From Amaranthus tricolor (taxonomy: Eukaryota; Streptophyta; Magnoliopsida; Caryophyllales; Amaranthaceae): 64,000 bases of DNA. The DNA lies in the NCBI RefSeq assembly GCF_026212465.1, contig NC_080049.1, forward strand, positions 21,034,194-21,098,193, given 5' to 3'. Under the pieces are notes generated by a model, which was given only the letters and a program-made list of their open reading frames with translations, was not told where the DNA came from and did no database searches. Position 1 is the stretch's first letter. Every line of letters starts with the position of its first letter. This document shows positions 22,341-33,310 of the stretch, piece by piece. The translations under genes and the position numbers were made by a program.

Positions 22341-23470
22341 CCGGAAAAAAGATAAGTCGGACTCCCCATGAGGGGGAATCGTTGGGAATTTTCCAAAGTG
22401 TTCAACACTTCCCGTAAGGTCTACAAGTCGGACCCTCAGTGGAAGGGAAATATTGAAAAATCTTTAAAGTCTCAGTTCTTAACTATAGCCGGGAGATCGA
22501 TAAGTCGGATCCCCAATGTGAGGGGAACATCAAATTTCTCCAAGTATCCAGTTAACCAACTCTCAGGCAACCGTCGGGTCGATAAGTCGGACCCCCAAGG
22601 AGAGTGAGTGGGGAAATTTGTTCTGTCTTTCAACATTTGATTGCGTCCGGGAAGTCGACAAGTCGGACCCTAAACTGCACCTCCAAGAACGAAAATTATT
22701 TTAAGTATGAAAAGTTACATATTCAACTGTCCGACTTATGGATACGGCGAATGTCATGCCGCATTATCTTTGCTCTAAACCGTCGTATGTATAAGGTGAA
22801 ATATTTCAGGAAGTCCGTATGATTGATAAGTCGGACTCCTTGGAACACTCAGTCATGGTGTAAAAATTCTAAGTATGGTATAATCTGCATATATCCGTAT
22901 GATCGAAGACACGAACCTGAATGCCCCTTCCGCGTCATAGGAAAGCTAGGAATATGTTTTGTGGTTAGTATTAATATTATTCCGAGAGGTCGATAAATCG
23001 GACCCTGAATTACACTCCAGAACGAATGCGAATTATTCCGTGTTGGGATGTCCGCATGGTCGATAAGTCGGACCCCCAAATGGTCCCAGTTAAGGTGAAA
23101 AAATTCTAAGTATGGGAGAAATGCTTCCGTACTTTTAGTGTCATCCGTGACATGGAAATACAAAATCTTTCCGCGTCTTTAAAGATAGAAGGGGGCATGT
23201 CAGAACAAGGAAATTCAAAACGACTTCAAGTTTTAAAATTCCCCGCCACATCGATAAGTCGGACCCCCCTAAGTACCTCAGTGAAGAATAAAAATCAAAG
23301 TATATGTTCAAGCCGTGTCTTCCATGCATGTGGCTCATTTAACTAATGGGTCAGCTCAACTATGCCACGGTATCATGTTTTCCTCCTACTCTCCGGCTCG
23401 AAGCCTTGATGAAAAGGAAGATATCCAGGTCCTTGGAGATCCGTGCGGTCGATAAGTCGGACCCCCTTGG
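22341..23470. repeat. Dispersed GATAAGTCGGACC repeats, TAT 3' region (upstream block)
   Basis: The core GATAAGTCGGACCCC or a close variant occurs at about 22351, 22422, 22499, 22581, 22657, 22825, 22992, 23062, 23253 and 23451, spaced about 70-200 bp. Units are more diverged than the downstream block at 18330-18680. No coding function. Confidence 0.8.
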
Positions 23471-23862
23471 GGGCTGCCTTATTCAAAAATATTTTAAGTA
23501 CGGAGACTTCCGCTACATCAGTAGGGCACGTATCGGGGTCCGACTCCCACATCTATTCTTCCGTTGATAAATAAAAAGGATAGCCAAAGGTATTCCGCGG
23601 CATGTTGGAAGTCGCGGCTTTGATGGTGTTAATCATTTTTCCTTTCTTTGAAGCATCTCTTGCGGTTATTTTGAAAAGGCGATAACTTCTCCGTTACCAC
23701 TCAGAATTCGGCATATGAGTAGTCAATTTAAAGCTTGTAAATCCAATTTTTAGGATCTTCCAGAGAATTTACCGATTGACGTTTACTATTTCCACACGAA
23801 GAAAGATTCTTCGACTCATCAAGATTGCCTGTCTCATATCATTCTTCGCGTGTGGGGCTAAC
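23471..23862 (+). other. TAT region before the 3' LTR
   Basis: Non-coding. An imperfect hairpin pairs CCACACGAAGAA (23792-23803) with TTCTTCGCGTGTGG (23842-23855) just before the LTR. GTGTGGGGC at 23850-23858 is the best polypurine-tract candidate, although weak. Confidence 0.5.
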
Positions 23863-24548
23863 TGTTATGGTATCGTTTATTTAATTTATTTATTTAAATT
23901 ATTTACGTCATATTACCTTATTGCCCCTTGACCTTTTGCATTGACTTTGACTGTTGGTCAATGGGCTTTCCTTTGGATCTCCCATCTTCTCCGTATGGCC
24001 CATAAGGTTTCTACTTCCAGGATACCTTAACTTCCCTCCTTGGAAGTAACTGCCTGTTTGACCTAACTTCCCACTCACTCACACTGACTGGTCATCCTTC
24101 TTCCAAGGCTGATAACTGTTCCTTCTTCCCATGACCACTCCACCTCCCATTACTCCTACTACTCCCATGATACTACACCTCTTCTTAGAAATAACTTCCC
24201 TTCCTCACCATTATAAATAGGGGCTACCATCAAGAAGGGAGGGGCATCTGAAAATAATCCTCTTAAGCATCCTTGCTCATACTCCACTTCATTAGCCTAC
24301 CAACACTCCAATAACATCACCCACTGCATCCTTTTGTATTCATTCTGTAATCGCTAACTCCATATTCTCATATCCACGTTCTAACTTGAGCGTCGGAGGG
24401 GTTTTCCGGGAGATCACCCCCCGGACAAGGCTAACGTGTTGAGTTGCAGGAATTCAAATCGCTACCTTTCACGAGCAGCCGTTTCATACAACGCTTCCGT
24501 TCACAGTATTGTAAGTGTCTTGCATTTCCTCGTTTCGTTACCGAAACA
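23863..24548 (+). repeat. 3' LTR of the TAT element
   Basis: 686 bp, starts TGTTATGGTATCG, ends CCGAAACA, followed by the ATATT target duplication. Differs from the 5' LTR at about nine sites. Confidence 0.95.
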
Positions 24549-24793
24549 ATATTAGAATCAAGCAATACATTGAAGTAAACCAATTGTATAAATAACAAAA
24601 TGAATCCTAGTAAAAAGTATATTATGTTTTAACCATCTCAAAATATCCAATACACTAAATAATACTCATTTAATAAGTAAAATTTAAAAGATTTTAATAA
24701 TTGAAAAAAATAATATATATGATTTTCTAATACATTAGATGATGTGATATTAGGTGTATAAAATTTACAAATATTGACAATATAGTCATAGTT

Positions 24794-24952
24794 TTTTTTT
24801 TTTTTTTTTGAAAGGTACCCACAGTACCGTACATTTCGGTCATAGAGTTAGAGAAGGGGAAAGGGTGTGACTAGGATGTGGTAAGGATCGAACACAAGAC
24901 TCTCCACAACCAAGGTGGAGAAGTAAACCAACTCATCGAACTCATGATCCTT
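24794..24952 (-). mobile_element. tRNA-derived SINE, minus strand
   Basis: About 159 bp present here but absent at the matching site in copy B (about 29878). On the minus strand there is an A-box-like GATGAGTTGG, a B box GTTCGATCC and a poly(A) tail (the T-run at 24794-24809). Target duplication ATAGTT at 24788-24793 and 24953-24958. Transcription would be by RNA polymerase III from the internal boxes. Confidence 0.8.
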
Positions 24953-25459
24953 ATAGTTATACTTGGAAAATAAATAAAGTCAAAGATATAAATAGTACAT
25001 AATAACAATGACATCATCATTGTGTGTTTGAGAGAAAATTTATGTTAAGATTGTGAGACACGTAAACAATTATTAAAAAGTGATGATATTAGTGGTGTTT
25101 AGTAATAGTTATAGATATATTTGGAAAGTAATAGATAAAAACAGACACATATGTATAAAACATCACAATGTTATATATTTTTTTTTTCATATAATTCATA
25201 ATGACATTACAACTTTGTACAATATGAAACATCATTAGACAAATAACAATGAAATAAAATTTATTCATTTATATATAGTGCTACAACTTATTTATTTTAC
25301 ATCCGTGTGCACAGTCAAATGGAGCAAGAACAAGAACAAACATTTGACAACAAAATTACTATAAAGGGATAATTCTACGTCTATAAACAAATTTATCTAA
25401 TACATTATTGATTTAGTAGAATATAATGGGGTCTAAGTCCGAGATTTAAGTTTCTTAGT

Positions 25460-26140
25460 GTGTCTTCGGTAGAAGTGATATACATTATTCATGGCTAAAG
25501 CAATTAGAGGGATCAAACTTAGCCTTAACAAGCAACAATCTTTTAACATTAGCCTTAAAATACTTAAAACCAAAAGCCAAAGTACCATTCATATTGTTCC
25601 CAATATCAATATCCCTATAATTTAAAAAAGCTTTTCTAGGGTTTTTAGACACAAGTTGACAAGTTGACAAGTTGACATCATGAAATTATTTTAGATTGAT
25701 CATCTTCCCAAGTTGTAATATGATGGAACAAAAACAAATTTCCAGCTCTATGAGAAAATGGTGTTACGTTCTCCGTGATTTCACTCATTCTACCACCATA
25801 AGAATTCCATTAAAGCAAAATAATTGCATTTACAAATTTCAAGTTCATCATATTACTCCATATTATCTCTAAGCCTAATCTTGTGATTGGTTTTTTAACA
25901 TAATTCAATTTTCTTGAGGAGAAAGAACCAGAAGGAGATGGTGTTCTATCCAGTAATACTTCTAAGAGAGATCCTTCTTGTATATTATACCAGAATAGAG
26001 CAGTTTCTATCCATGTCATTTCTTTGGATTCTTTTGGTTTTAGGCCTAAGAGCGGAAAACTTTTGTTCATCAATAGAATTAGGGTTTTTGTTTGTCCAAG
26101 ATATAACCCTATGAATAATACTTGTACTGTCTTTACTACA
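25460..26140 (-). pseudogene. BBE-like oxidase pseudogene, second exon only
   Basis: Closely matches exon 2 of the BBE-like gene at 32588-34899. Recognisable pieces: VLFIGLYLGQTKTL, MTWIETALFWYNIQEGS (25810-26130) and NPRKAFLNYRDIDIGNNMNG, KYFKANVKRLLLVKAKFDPS (25485-25650). Between them the frame is broken (about 25670-25810). The homology stops at about 26140 where unrelated sequence with GCGACG motifs begins, so exon 1 is missing. Not functional. Confidence 0.85.
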
Positions 26141-26958
26141 AAGAAGAGTTGAAATAACAATGGCCAAAAAGCGACGGTAAGTAGTCATCGCCAAGGGCGA
26201 CGGACTGGCGTCGAACATGTCATCAGCTTTTGTTTATTGCGGACGAGTGACAGGAAGGCGATGGCTCAGAGCGGTTGCCAAGATTCAACAGACAATGGGT
26301 ATGACGGTACCAAGTGGTCTCCCAGTACGTCACAAGGCTTCAAACGGCTTTTTTTTTGGGACCAACAGTGGGCGACGACACCTGGTGGTGGCCAGCTCGT
26401 CACTAATCTGATGCCTTAATATTTTTTTTTACTTTGGCGACGACCTTTTGTGGTAGCAAGCTCGTCACCTTTTTCAACAGCTACTTTTTGAATTTTGAAT
26501 TTAAAATGGCGATGGTTGTTGTGTTGTCGCTATATTTTTTTATTAATAAGCAAACGTAACATTATTATACATTGTTATATTTTGGAAACAAAAGCAAAGT
26601 GGGGTTAACAAAGGTTAGTGTTAAATTTTATTATTTTATTATTATTTAGCTGGCGTTAATTTTATTATTTACTATATATTTTTATTTACATGAGTTATTT
26701 TATACATTTTTTTATTTTATTATTTGATATATATATTTTTTTTGTGATTAGCTTGCTTTAATTTTTTATGTAGTAAATATTATATATGTTTTTTTTATTT
26801 ACATGAGTTATTTTATATTATATGTTTTTATTATTTTATAATTTATTTTTGTTGTTATTAATTTGCGTTAATAATTCATATTAAAATAATTATATTATAA
26901 TTAGTATTTTTATGATGATTAATTTTAAGCTAATTCAAACAATATTAAATAATTTAAA
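26141..26958. other. GC-richer transposon-like patch, then AT-rich spacer
   Basis: At 26165-26530 there are recurring motifs GGCGACGAC and AGCTCGTCAC, with a direct duplication of roughly 30 bp (about 26370-26400 and 26433-26468). It looks like the subterminal repeats of an unidentified DNA transposon whose arrival may have removed BBE exon 1; no ends were found. From 26530 to 26949 it is plain AT-rich DNA; 26950-26958 is the target duplication of the next element. Confidence 0.4.
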
Positions 26959-27239
26959 GGAAAATTTGACACTAATAATCCAACCTTTCACTCATCCGCT
27001 ATGAATAATCCCACCTTTGGATTATTTTCTAATAATCCAACCTTTGTGATAAATTTGCCCACAACATACCGTATTACTAATAATAGGTAATAATAGGGTA
27101 TGCCCACAGCAAACTAAAATAAAAGTTGGATTATTCACAGCGAACTAAGGGCAAACATTGGATTATTAGAAAATAATAAAAAACTTGGATTATTCACAAC
27201 GGATGAGTAAAATGTTGGATTACTAATGTCAATTTTTCC
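26959..27239. mobile_element. MITE with long terminal inverted repeats, 9-bp target duplication
   Basis: 281 bp. The left arm begins GGAAAATTTGACACTAATAA; the complement of the right arm begins GGAAAAATTGACATTAGTAA. Arms pair imperfectly over about 90 bp and contain the repeated motif AATAATCCAACC. Target duplication TAATTTAAA at 26950-26958 and 27240-27248. Nine bases and long arms suggest a Mutator-type origin. Confidence 0.8.
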
Positions 27240-27344
27240 TAATTTAAATAGGTATCTTATTTAAAATAAATTTTTACTTGCATATAAAATAATTGTTTTG
27301 AAAGAATTAATTTCTTAAAGATTTTTATTTGGTAAAAAGAATTA

Positions 27345-28451
27345 GAATGATTTGCCTAATGGGTGTTAGAAAATAAAAAAATTCCAACCTTGGTGTTCTC
27401 TAAAACTTAATTTCCAAAACAGTGTTCTTATAGGTAAGAAGTTTTACTAAGCTAAAATATTTGGTTTGCAAATCCTATCCTAACAATTGACTTAATAAGT
27501 TATAATCATGATGTTATTTATCTTGTATTTATTGTCTTATATTTTTGGATCTCAATAAGAATATTATTAAGTGACTTGTATAATCACAAATCTGTCAGTC
27601 AGCTTTACAGTAAATGGTTGATGTTACTATGCTATTTCAATAAGAATATTACAATATGCTATGTTGATGTTGAATTTGTTAGTCGTTCTTTCAATAAGAA
27701 TATTATTATGTTACGTTGATGTTTATTTTATTTAGTCAATTTATTAATTGACTTTGTTATGCAATTCATCAATTGTTACAAAACGGTTATTCTACTACAA
27801 TTTATTATCCATTTCTAATGCAATCACAGTTTATTGTGATTGACAGTAAACGAAGAAGATGGTAGCATCCACATCAAATTGCTAGTGTACTTTATCAAAG
27901 CTTATTTATTCACATCAAATTGCTATTTTTTTTTATCAAAGTTTTCTTTTTTTTTTTTCTATTAACAACAAATCACAATGATAATGTTATCTTCATTTAG
28001 AGGTAACCTTACACATTACATATTTGTTAAACTGTTATATTTTTTTAATAGAATGCTTGTTAAATTTGATAATAGTATATGTGGGTGTTTGCATGATTTG
28101 ACAGGTCTTTTTGACTTTAGTCATGGTAAAGTCACACAAGTTCTATGGTAGCCCTAACCAATTTGCAAATCAAGGATAGTAGTTTCAACAAACATCTTTA
28201 TTGATTTGACTTTGGACTTGATTGATATTTTTAGTTGTATGTAGAAGTAGTTTTTGAATTTGTTTAACACATATATTTGCTTGACAAATTAAATAGCATT
28301 ATCCTCTTACAGGTTTGGAGTTACCGAACCAAAAAAACTATAGCTTAGTAAAACTATTTATTTATATGAACACTATTTTGGGAATTAAGTTTTAGGGAAC
28401 ATCAAAGTTGAAATTTTTTTTATTTTTCATTCGCAATTAGGCAAATTACTC
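27345..28451. mobile_element. Non-autonomous Mutator-like element, about 140-bp TIRs
   Basis: 1107 bp without an ORF. Left end GAATGATTTGCCTAAT; complement of the right end GAGTAATTTGCCTAAT. Arms match over about 140 bp (27345-27485 and 28311-28451). Target duplication AAAGAATTA at 27336-27344 and 28452-28460. A related unoccupied sequence with a single AAAGAATTA is at about 28818-28826. Confidence 0.75.
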
Positions 28452-29447
28452 AAAGAATTAATGTAATGAAATCTTTAAAAATACTTACTTATTATCTTAT
28501 TTAGTTTTAATTTATTGAGGAAAATAAATTTTCACGCAATCAATTATGGATTTACTAAAAATAGTTACCTAATTTAGCTTTATATTTATTTAGAAAAACA
28601 TAAGAAGTCGCCATGTGTTATATTCCTATTAGTATTCATGATCATGATATAATATGTTTTATGATATAATTCTGATTATAATGATTATGATTATGATTTG
28701 AACTAATTCAAACCATATTTTATAATTTAAATAAAGATATTTTTTTAAATAAATATTTTATATTTACGTAAAAAAAATTTATTAAAAAAATTACTTTCTT
28801 AAAGATTTCATTTTGGTATAAAGAATTAATGTAATGAAATCTTTTATTATTTATCTTATTATCTGAAGACTCATATTTCTTTAAATAATGATATTCAAAA
28901 TGCATATTAAATTAATCAAGAAATCAAAGTTTAAAAGAATTTAATATATGTTTATTTGGTACTAATTGATGTGTTTTCCTTAAATCATTAGTCAATTGAA
29001 ATGTGACTTAAATAAGTAGCAGTAGTCAAAGGTTTGTTATTGTCACATGTTTTTATCAATTAAGCAAAATGGATTGAGTGTTATTATTCTATTGATAATA
29101 ATATGTTTATTATTAATTTGGTCCAAAATGATTAAGTTAAATCAAAATTAAAGAAGAAAAGTTGCTTAGGGAGTAAGTCATTCCTAAATATGTGGAAATA
29201 GGTCTCTTATATTTGTGGATCTAATATTGACTATTTTCTTAATATAAATAGGTTTAAATGATATTTTAATCACAACATGTTTAGTCTAAAATAAACTATT
29301 TGTGCTAAATATAGACCTTCCTAATACCGTGGAATCAGATTTCCTAAGATTACGGATATGTTGTCAAACGTTCCTACATTATAGGAAACAGTAGGTTTTT
29401 GAATTTTCTAAAGTCTTTGTTTTACTTGATATAAATATATTTATCTG
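28452..29447. other. AT-rich spacer with a local direct duplication
   Basis: No gene. 28720-28870 resembles 27241-27344 joined to 28452-28510, that is, the site before the Mutator-like insertion, so a local duplication preceded that insertion. Confidence 0.5.
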
Positions 29448-32400
29448 GAGTTACAATACAAAATTATGAGTTTTTAAATAAAAAATAACATACCAATTTA
29501 TGCTGACAAAAATAAATATTACATTAATTTATATAAAGTATTACAACTATTAATATCACATTTCAAAATCAAATTTAACCTAAAAATATATAAAATTATT
29601 TTATAAAAGTTTAAACAAAAAAAATAAATTTTTTCATAAAAAATATAAGTGACTCACATAAAGATAGTCACAATCTGAATCATATTAGAATTAAACATTG
29701 CATTTAAGTAAACCAATTGTATAAATAACAAAAAAAATCCTAATAAAAGTAAATTGTGTTTTAACCATCTTAAAAAAAAATAATATATATGATTTTCTAA
29801 TACATTATATGATGTGACATAAAAAAATATAAAATTTACAAATATTGAAAATTATTATAGTCATAGTTAAAAAGTAATAAAATCAAAGATATAAACAGTA
29901 CATAATAAGAATGACATCATCATTGAGTAGTAGAGGGAAAATTTTTGTTTAGATAGTGACTAATGAGCAATTTTAAAAAGTGATAATGTCAACAGTGTTC
30001 TAATTTAATAATAGTTATAGATATATTTGGAAAATAATAGATAAAAAAATAGACACATATGTATAAACGTCACCATGTTATAGGTTTTTTGTAACAACCC
30101 GACTTACCGTTGACTGGGTAAACAGAGTCATCACTGGGTTCGTTTCCCAAGAAACTGAAATCACACTTCCAAAACTCAAGCAAAGAGGTCACAAGCTCTT
30201 CAACGTGACTAACTCAGCTAAATCCCAAAACCAACATCTAACTAATACACAAGATAATCATACAATTCTTCTACAAGTCCGATATAACCAGCACAACCAA
30301 AAAAAATTTACATTTATCCAAAATTCCTAATACAAATCTATAATTCCTAAGTACTCAGCTCCATATACATCCTTGGAACCATTAATCACCTCCGCTAATC
30401 CATTATTCCCGTCTGGTTCCGATCTGTAGAAAAACTAAAAGATGGAAACAACAGAGGGTCAGATTAAACTGAATGAGAAGTAACAATCCAAAACAACAAA
30501 ACACAATAATTCAAATCATAGGTTTAAAAACAACATCAGTTCCCTAGATTTATGTGCGCACAGGGAGTCTAGTTGAGAGGAACATCCATAGCTCTAAGGC
30601 TATGTCACTCTCGGGTGAAGCTAGTCAATATCTCAATGACAATTCGCTTCAAACAGGGAGCAGGGAACAATGTTTCTCAACTCCGTCAATGACCAGCTCG
30701 CAAGCCCGATCCATTGACTATATCATAATATCAGCATAAACATTCACAACAACATTTGTCTCAACAATTTTCAATTCAAAAGAGCTTTAGTAAAAAGTTT
30801 ATTTCAAGAATGTAGTCTGATCAGACCCTTTAAGGGACTGCTACTACGCTTCAAAGAGCCGTGATCGATTCGCAGCTATCGGCTAGAAAGGTTCCTCGAT
30901 GACGTCGTCTCCTGAAGCATAACAAACATAACATCACAACAAAGCGTTCGATACTACAAACTAGGTTCATATAGCTCATTGCATCTCCTCCTAAGACCGT
31001 AACTTACTCATGGATTCTTTTCTAGCATATCTAATCTTTAAAAAGAATTATGCGTGTTCTAACCCAAGCTGTAATATGTCATCAAGATTTATAGACACGA
31101 TCTAGACTTCTTTAACATTCTTCTCAATATTACTCACTTTTAGGACTCTCCTTATATTTCAATCAAACACAATTGTGAATATACAAACTCAAAGTCCAAA
31201 AGTCCTCAAAAGAATATAATAACCTATTCAAGAACATTAAATCATCCATAACCTTACCATCAACAATCATTTTCCATCAATTTCTTAAATTTGATGTTCA
31301 CAAATATCATACTAATCCTCAAGATCCATCAGTCTTAATCCACATTCCACAGTTTACTACTAATTATCAATTGTCCATTTTTTTTAATTGAGCAACTTAT
31401 ACAATGAATCTCAAATGCTTAATTTCATTAAGTTTTGATTGAAAAGAATAATTTGATAAGGGTATGACAATTGAATATAATCAAGAAATGGTAATCCAAT
31501 TGCATATATTCGAAAGATGCAGCTAACAAGATCAAATAACAAAATTAACAAAAGAAACTTGACTACCTTCTTGCCATGTAATGGGATGTGCCGAAGGAAG
31601 AGATAGCAAGAAGGCTTGATTCTTCGAAAATGCTCAAGAAGGTAGGGCGACATTCACGGTGCAGCTGTTGGGTTCAAAGAAATCAGATGAATTGAGAGGG
31701 AGAGAAGGGTTAGATCGAAATTTCATGATCAGAAATTATAGAATTGAAATTCAGAGAAAGAGAGAATCATACCTGTTATTTGTTCGTTATTTCCGAAAAT
31801 CGAGGCAACAGATGGAACAAAGATGATTGTTGCTTCGATTATTGTTGAAATTCTAAGTTAGAACGACCGTGAAAAGAGGATTTGTTCTTGAATTGAAGGA
31901 TTTATCAAGAAAAGAACGAATTTCAACCCTAATTTCAAAGGATGTTGAAAAGAGGAGGGAAAGAGCAGTGACAACAACCGCCATTGTTAAGGATCGAAGG
32001 AATTTTAGTCCGCCATTGTTGGGTTTTCGAAGGATTTTCAGTCGCCATTGTTGGGTTTTCGAAGGGAAGCTTCAAAGAATGAGGATTGGGGTTTTGGCTG
32101 CTGTTTGGGCTTGATGTCGTGAGAGGGAGGGAAAATTTTGGGTATTTTAATCAAAATAAAAGAAAAGGAAAAAAAGGAGAGAAATTAAATTGAGAATGTT
32201 TCATATCATGTGTATTTAAGATCATCCTCGCACTGATAATTCTCTTAAACTTACTCGTCTTAAAATATTAATTTCCCAAATGTTACATTTTTTTCTTATA
32301 TTTCATAATAACATCACAACTTTGTATAATCTAAAACATTATTTCATAAATAAAATTACAAGAAAATTTATTCATTTATACATAGTGTTACAACTTATTT

Positions 32401-33310
32401 ATTTTACATCAGTGTGCACCAACAAATGGAGCAAGAATTATAATGCATACGAACATTTGACAACAAAATTACCATAAAGGATAATTGTACGTCTATAAAC
32501 ACATTTTATCAGATACGTCATTGATTTAGTAGAATATGATCATTGATTTAGTAGAATATGATGAATCTAAATCTGAGTTTGAGTTTATTAGTGTTTCTTT
32601 GGTAAAAGTGGTATACTTTGCTCATAGCTAAAGAAATTAGAGGGATCAAACTTAGCCTTAACAAGCAACAATCTATTAACATTAGCCTTAAAATACTTAA
32701 AAGCAAAACCTAAAGTGCCATTCATATTGTTCCCAATATCAATATCCCTATAATTTAAAAAAGCTTCTCTTGGGTTTTTAGACACAAAAGGAGTCATGGC
32801 ATCATGAAGTTGACGAGTTGCTTCAACATTTATACGAGTTATTTCATATCGATCATCTTCCCAAGCAGTAATATAATGAAACAAAAACAAATTTCCCGCT
32901 CTATGAGGAAATGGTGTTGCCTTTTCAGAGATTTCGCTCATTCTACCACCATAAGGATTCCATTGAAGTAAAACAGTTGCATTTACAAATTTCAAGTTCA
33001 TCATATTACTCCATATTGTTTCTAACCCTAATCTTGTGATTGGTTTTTTGACATAATCTGATTTCCTTGAGGAGAAAGAACCAGAAGGAGATGGTGTTCT
33101 ATCCAGTAGTACTTCTAAGGGAGATCCTTCTTGTATATTATACCAGAATAGAGCAGTTTCTATCCATGTCATTTCTTTGGATTCTTTTGGTTTTAGGCCT
33201 AAGAGTGGAAAATTTTTGCTCATTAATGGAATTAGGGTTTTTGTTTGTCCAAGATATAACCCTATGAATAATACTTGTACTGTCTTCTTCCCTTCCTTTT
33301 CGATTACCTG
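29448..33310. repeat. Duplicated BBE-locus segment, copy B
   Basis: Counterpart of 2200-2431 plus 24549-26140, with the uninterrupted target site of the TAT element (29682-29686). It carries exon 2 of the intact BBE-like gene and has gained the 2.2-kb insertion at 30090-32287. Confidence 0.85.
30090..32287 (-). mobile_element. Solo-LTR-like insertion, 2.2 kb
   Basis: 2198 bp present here but missing at the matching site in copy A (about 25180). Ends are TGTAACA (30090-30096) and TGTTACA (32281-32287), flanked by TTTTT on both sides (30085-30089, 32288-32292), although in a T-rich context. Start TG, end CA, a 5-bp duplication and no coding region fit a solo LTR. On the minus strand it would end GTCGGGTTGTTACA, a common 3' terminus of plant Ty3 LTRs, so I read it as minus-strand. 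ORFs inside are short and unrecognised. Confidence 0.65.

Larger units (their letters stand above)
2432..24548 (+). mobile_element. Ty3 TAT-lineage LTR retrotransposon, complete ends, defective proteins
   Basis: Bounded by 686-bp LTRs beginning TGT and ending ACA, with the 5-bp target duplication ATATT at 2427-2431 and 24549-24553. Total 22.1 kb, or about 12.3 kb after removing the nested SIRE element. Order on the plus strand is LTR, tRNA primer site, gag, partial protease, reverse transcriptase, RNase H, a second archaeal-type RNase H, integrase; the second RNase H is the hallmark of the TAT lineage (Ogre, Retand and Tat relatives). The 3' third holds an antisense spliced gene and tandem repeats. 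Gag and pol are broken (stop, frameshifts, missing protease active site), so the copy cannot be autonomous. The LTRs differ at about nine positions by eye, roughly 98.7% identity, so the insertion is fairly recent. Confidence 0.95.
24549..26140. repeat. Duplicated BBE-locus segment, copy A, right part
   Basis: Continues the similarity of 2200-2431 to copy B (29682 to about 33290). It contains the BBE exon-2 pseudogene and a SINE; copy B has neither this SINE nor the TAT element. Similarity ends near 26140, within what would be the start of exon 2. Confidence 0.85.

Noticed and set aside
24870..24950. tRNA-like sequence with A and B boxes
   Set aside because: No cloverleaf, and it ends in a poly(A) tail with a target duplication; it is a SINE, not a tRNA gene.
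31869..32114. 81-codon ORF in the 2.2-kb insertion
   Set aside because: No recognisable domain, contains a duplicated FR-F segment from a local repeat, and lies in what looks like an LTR.
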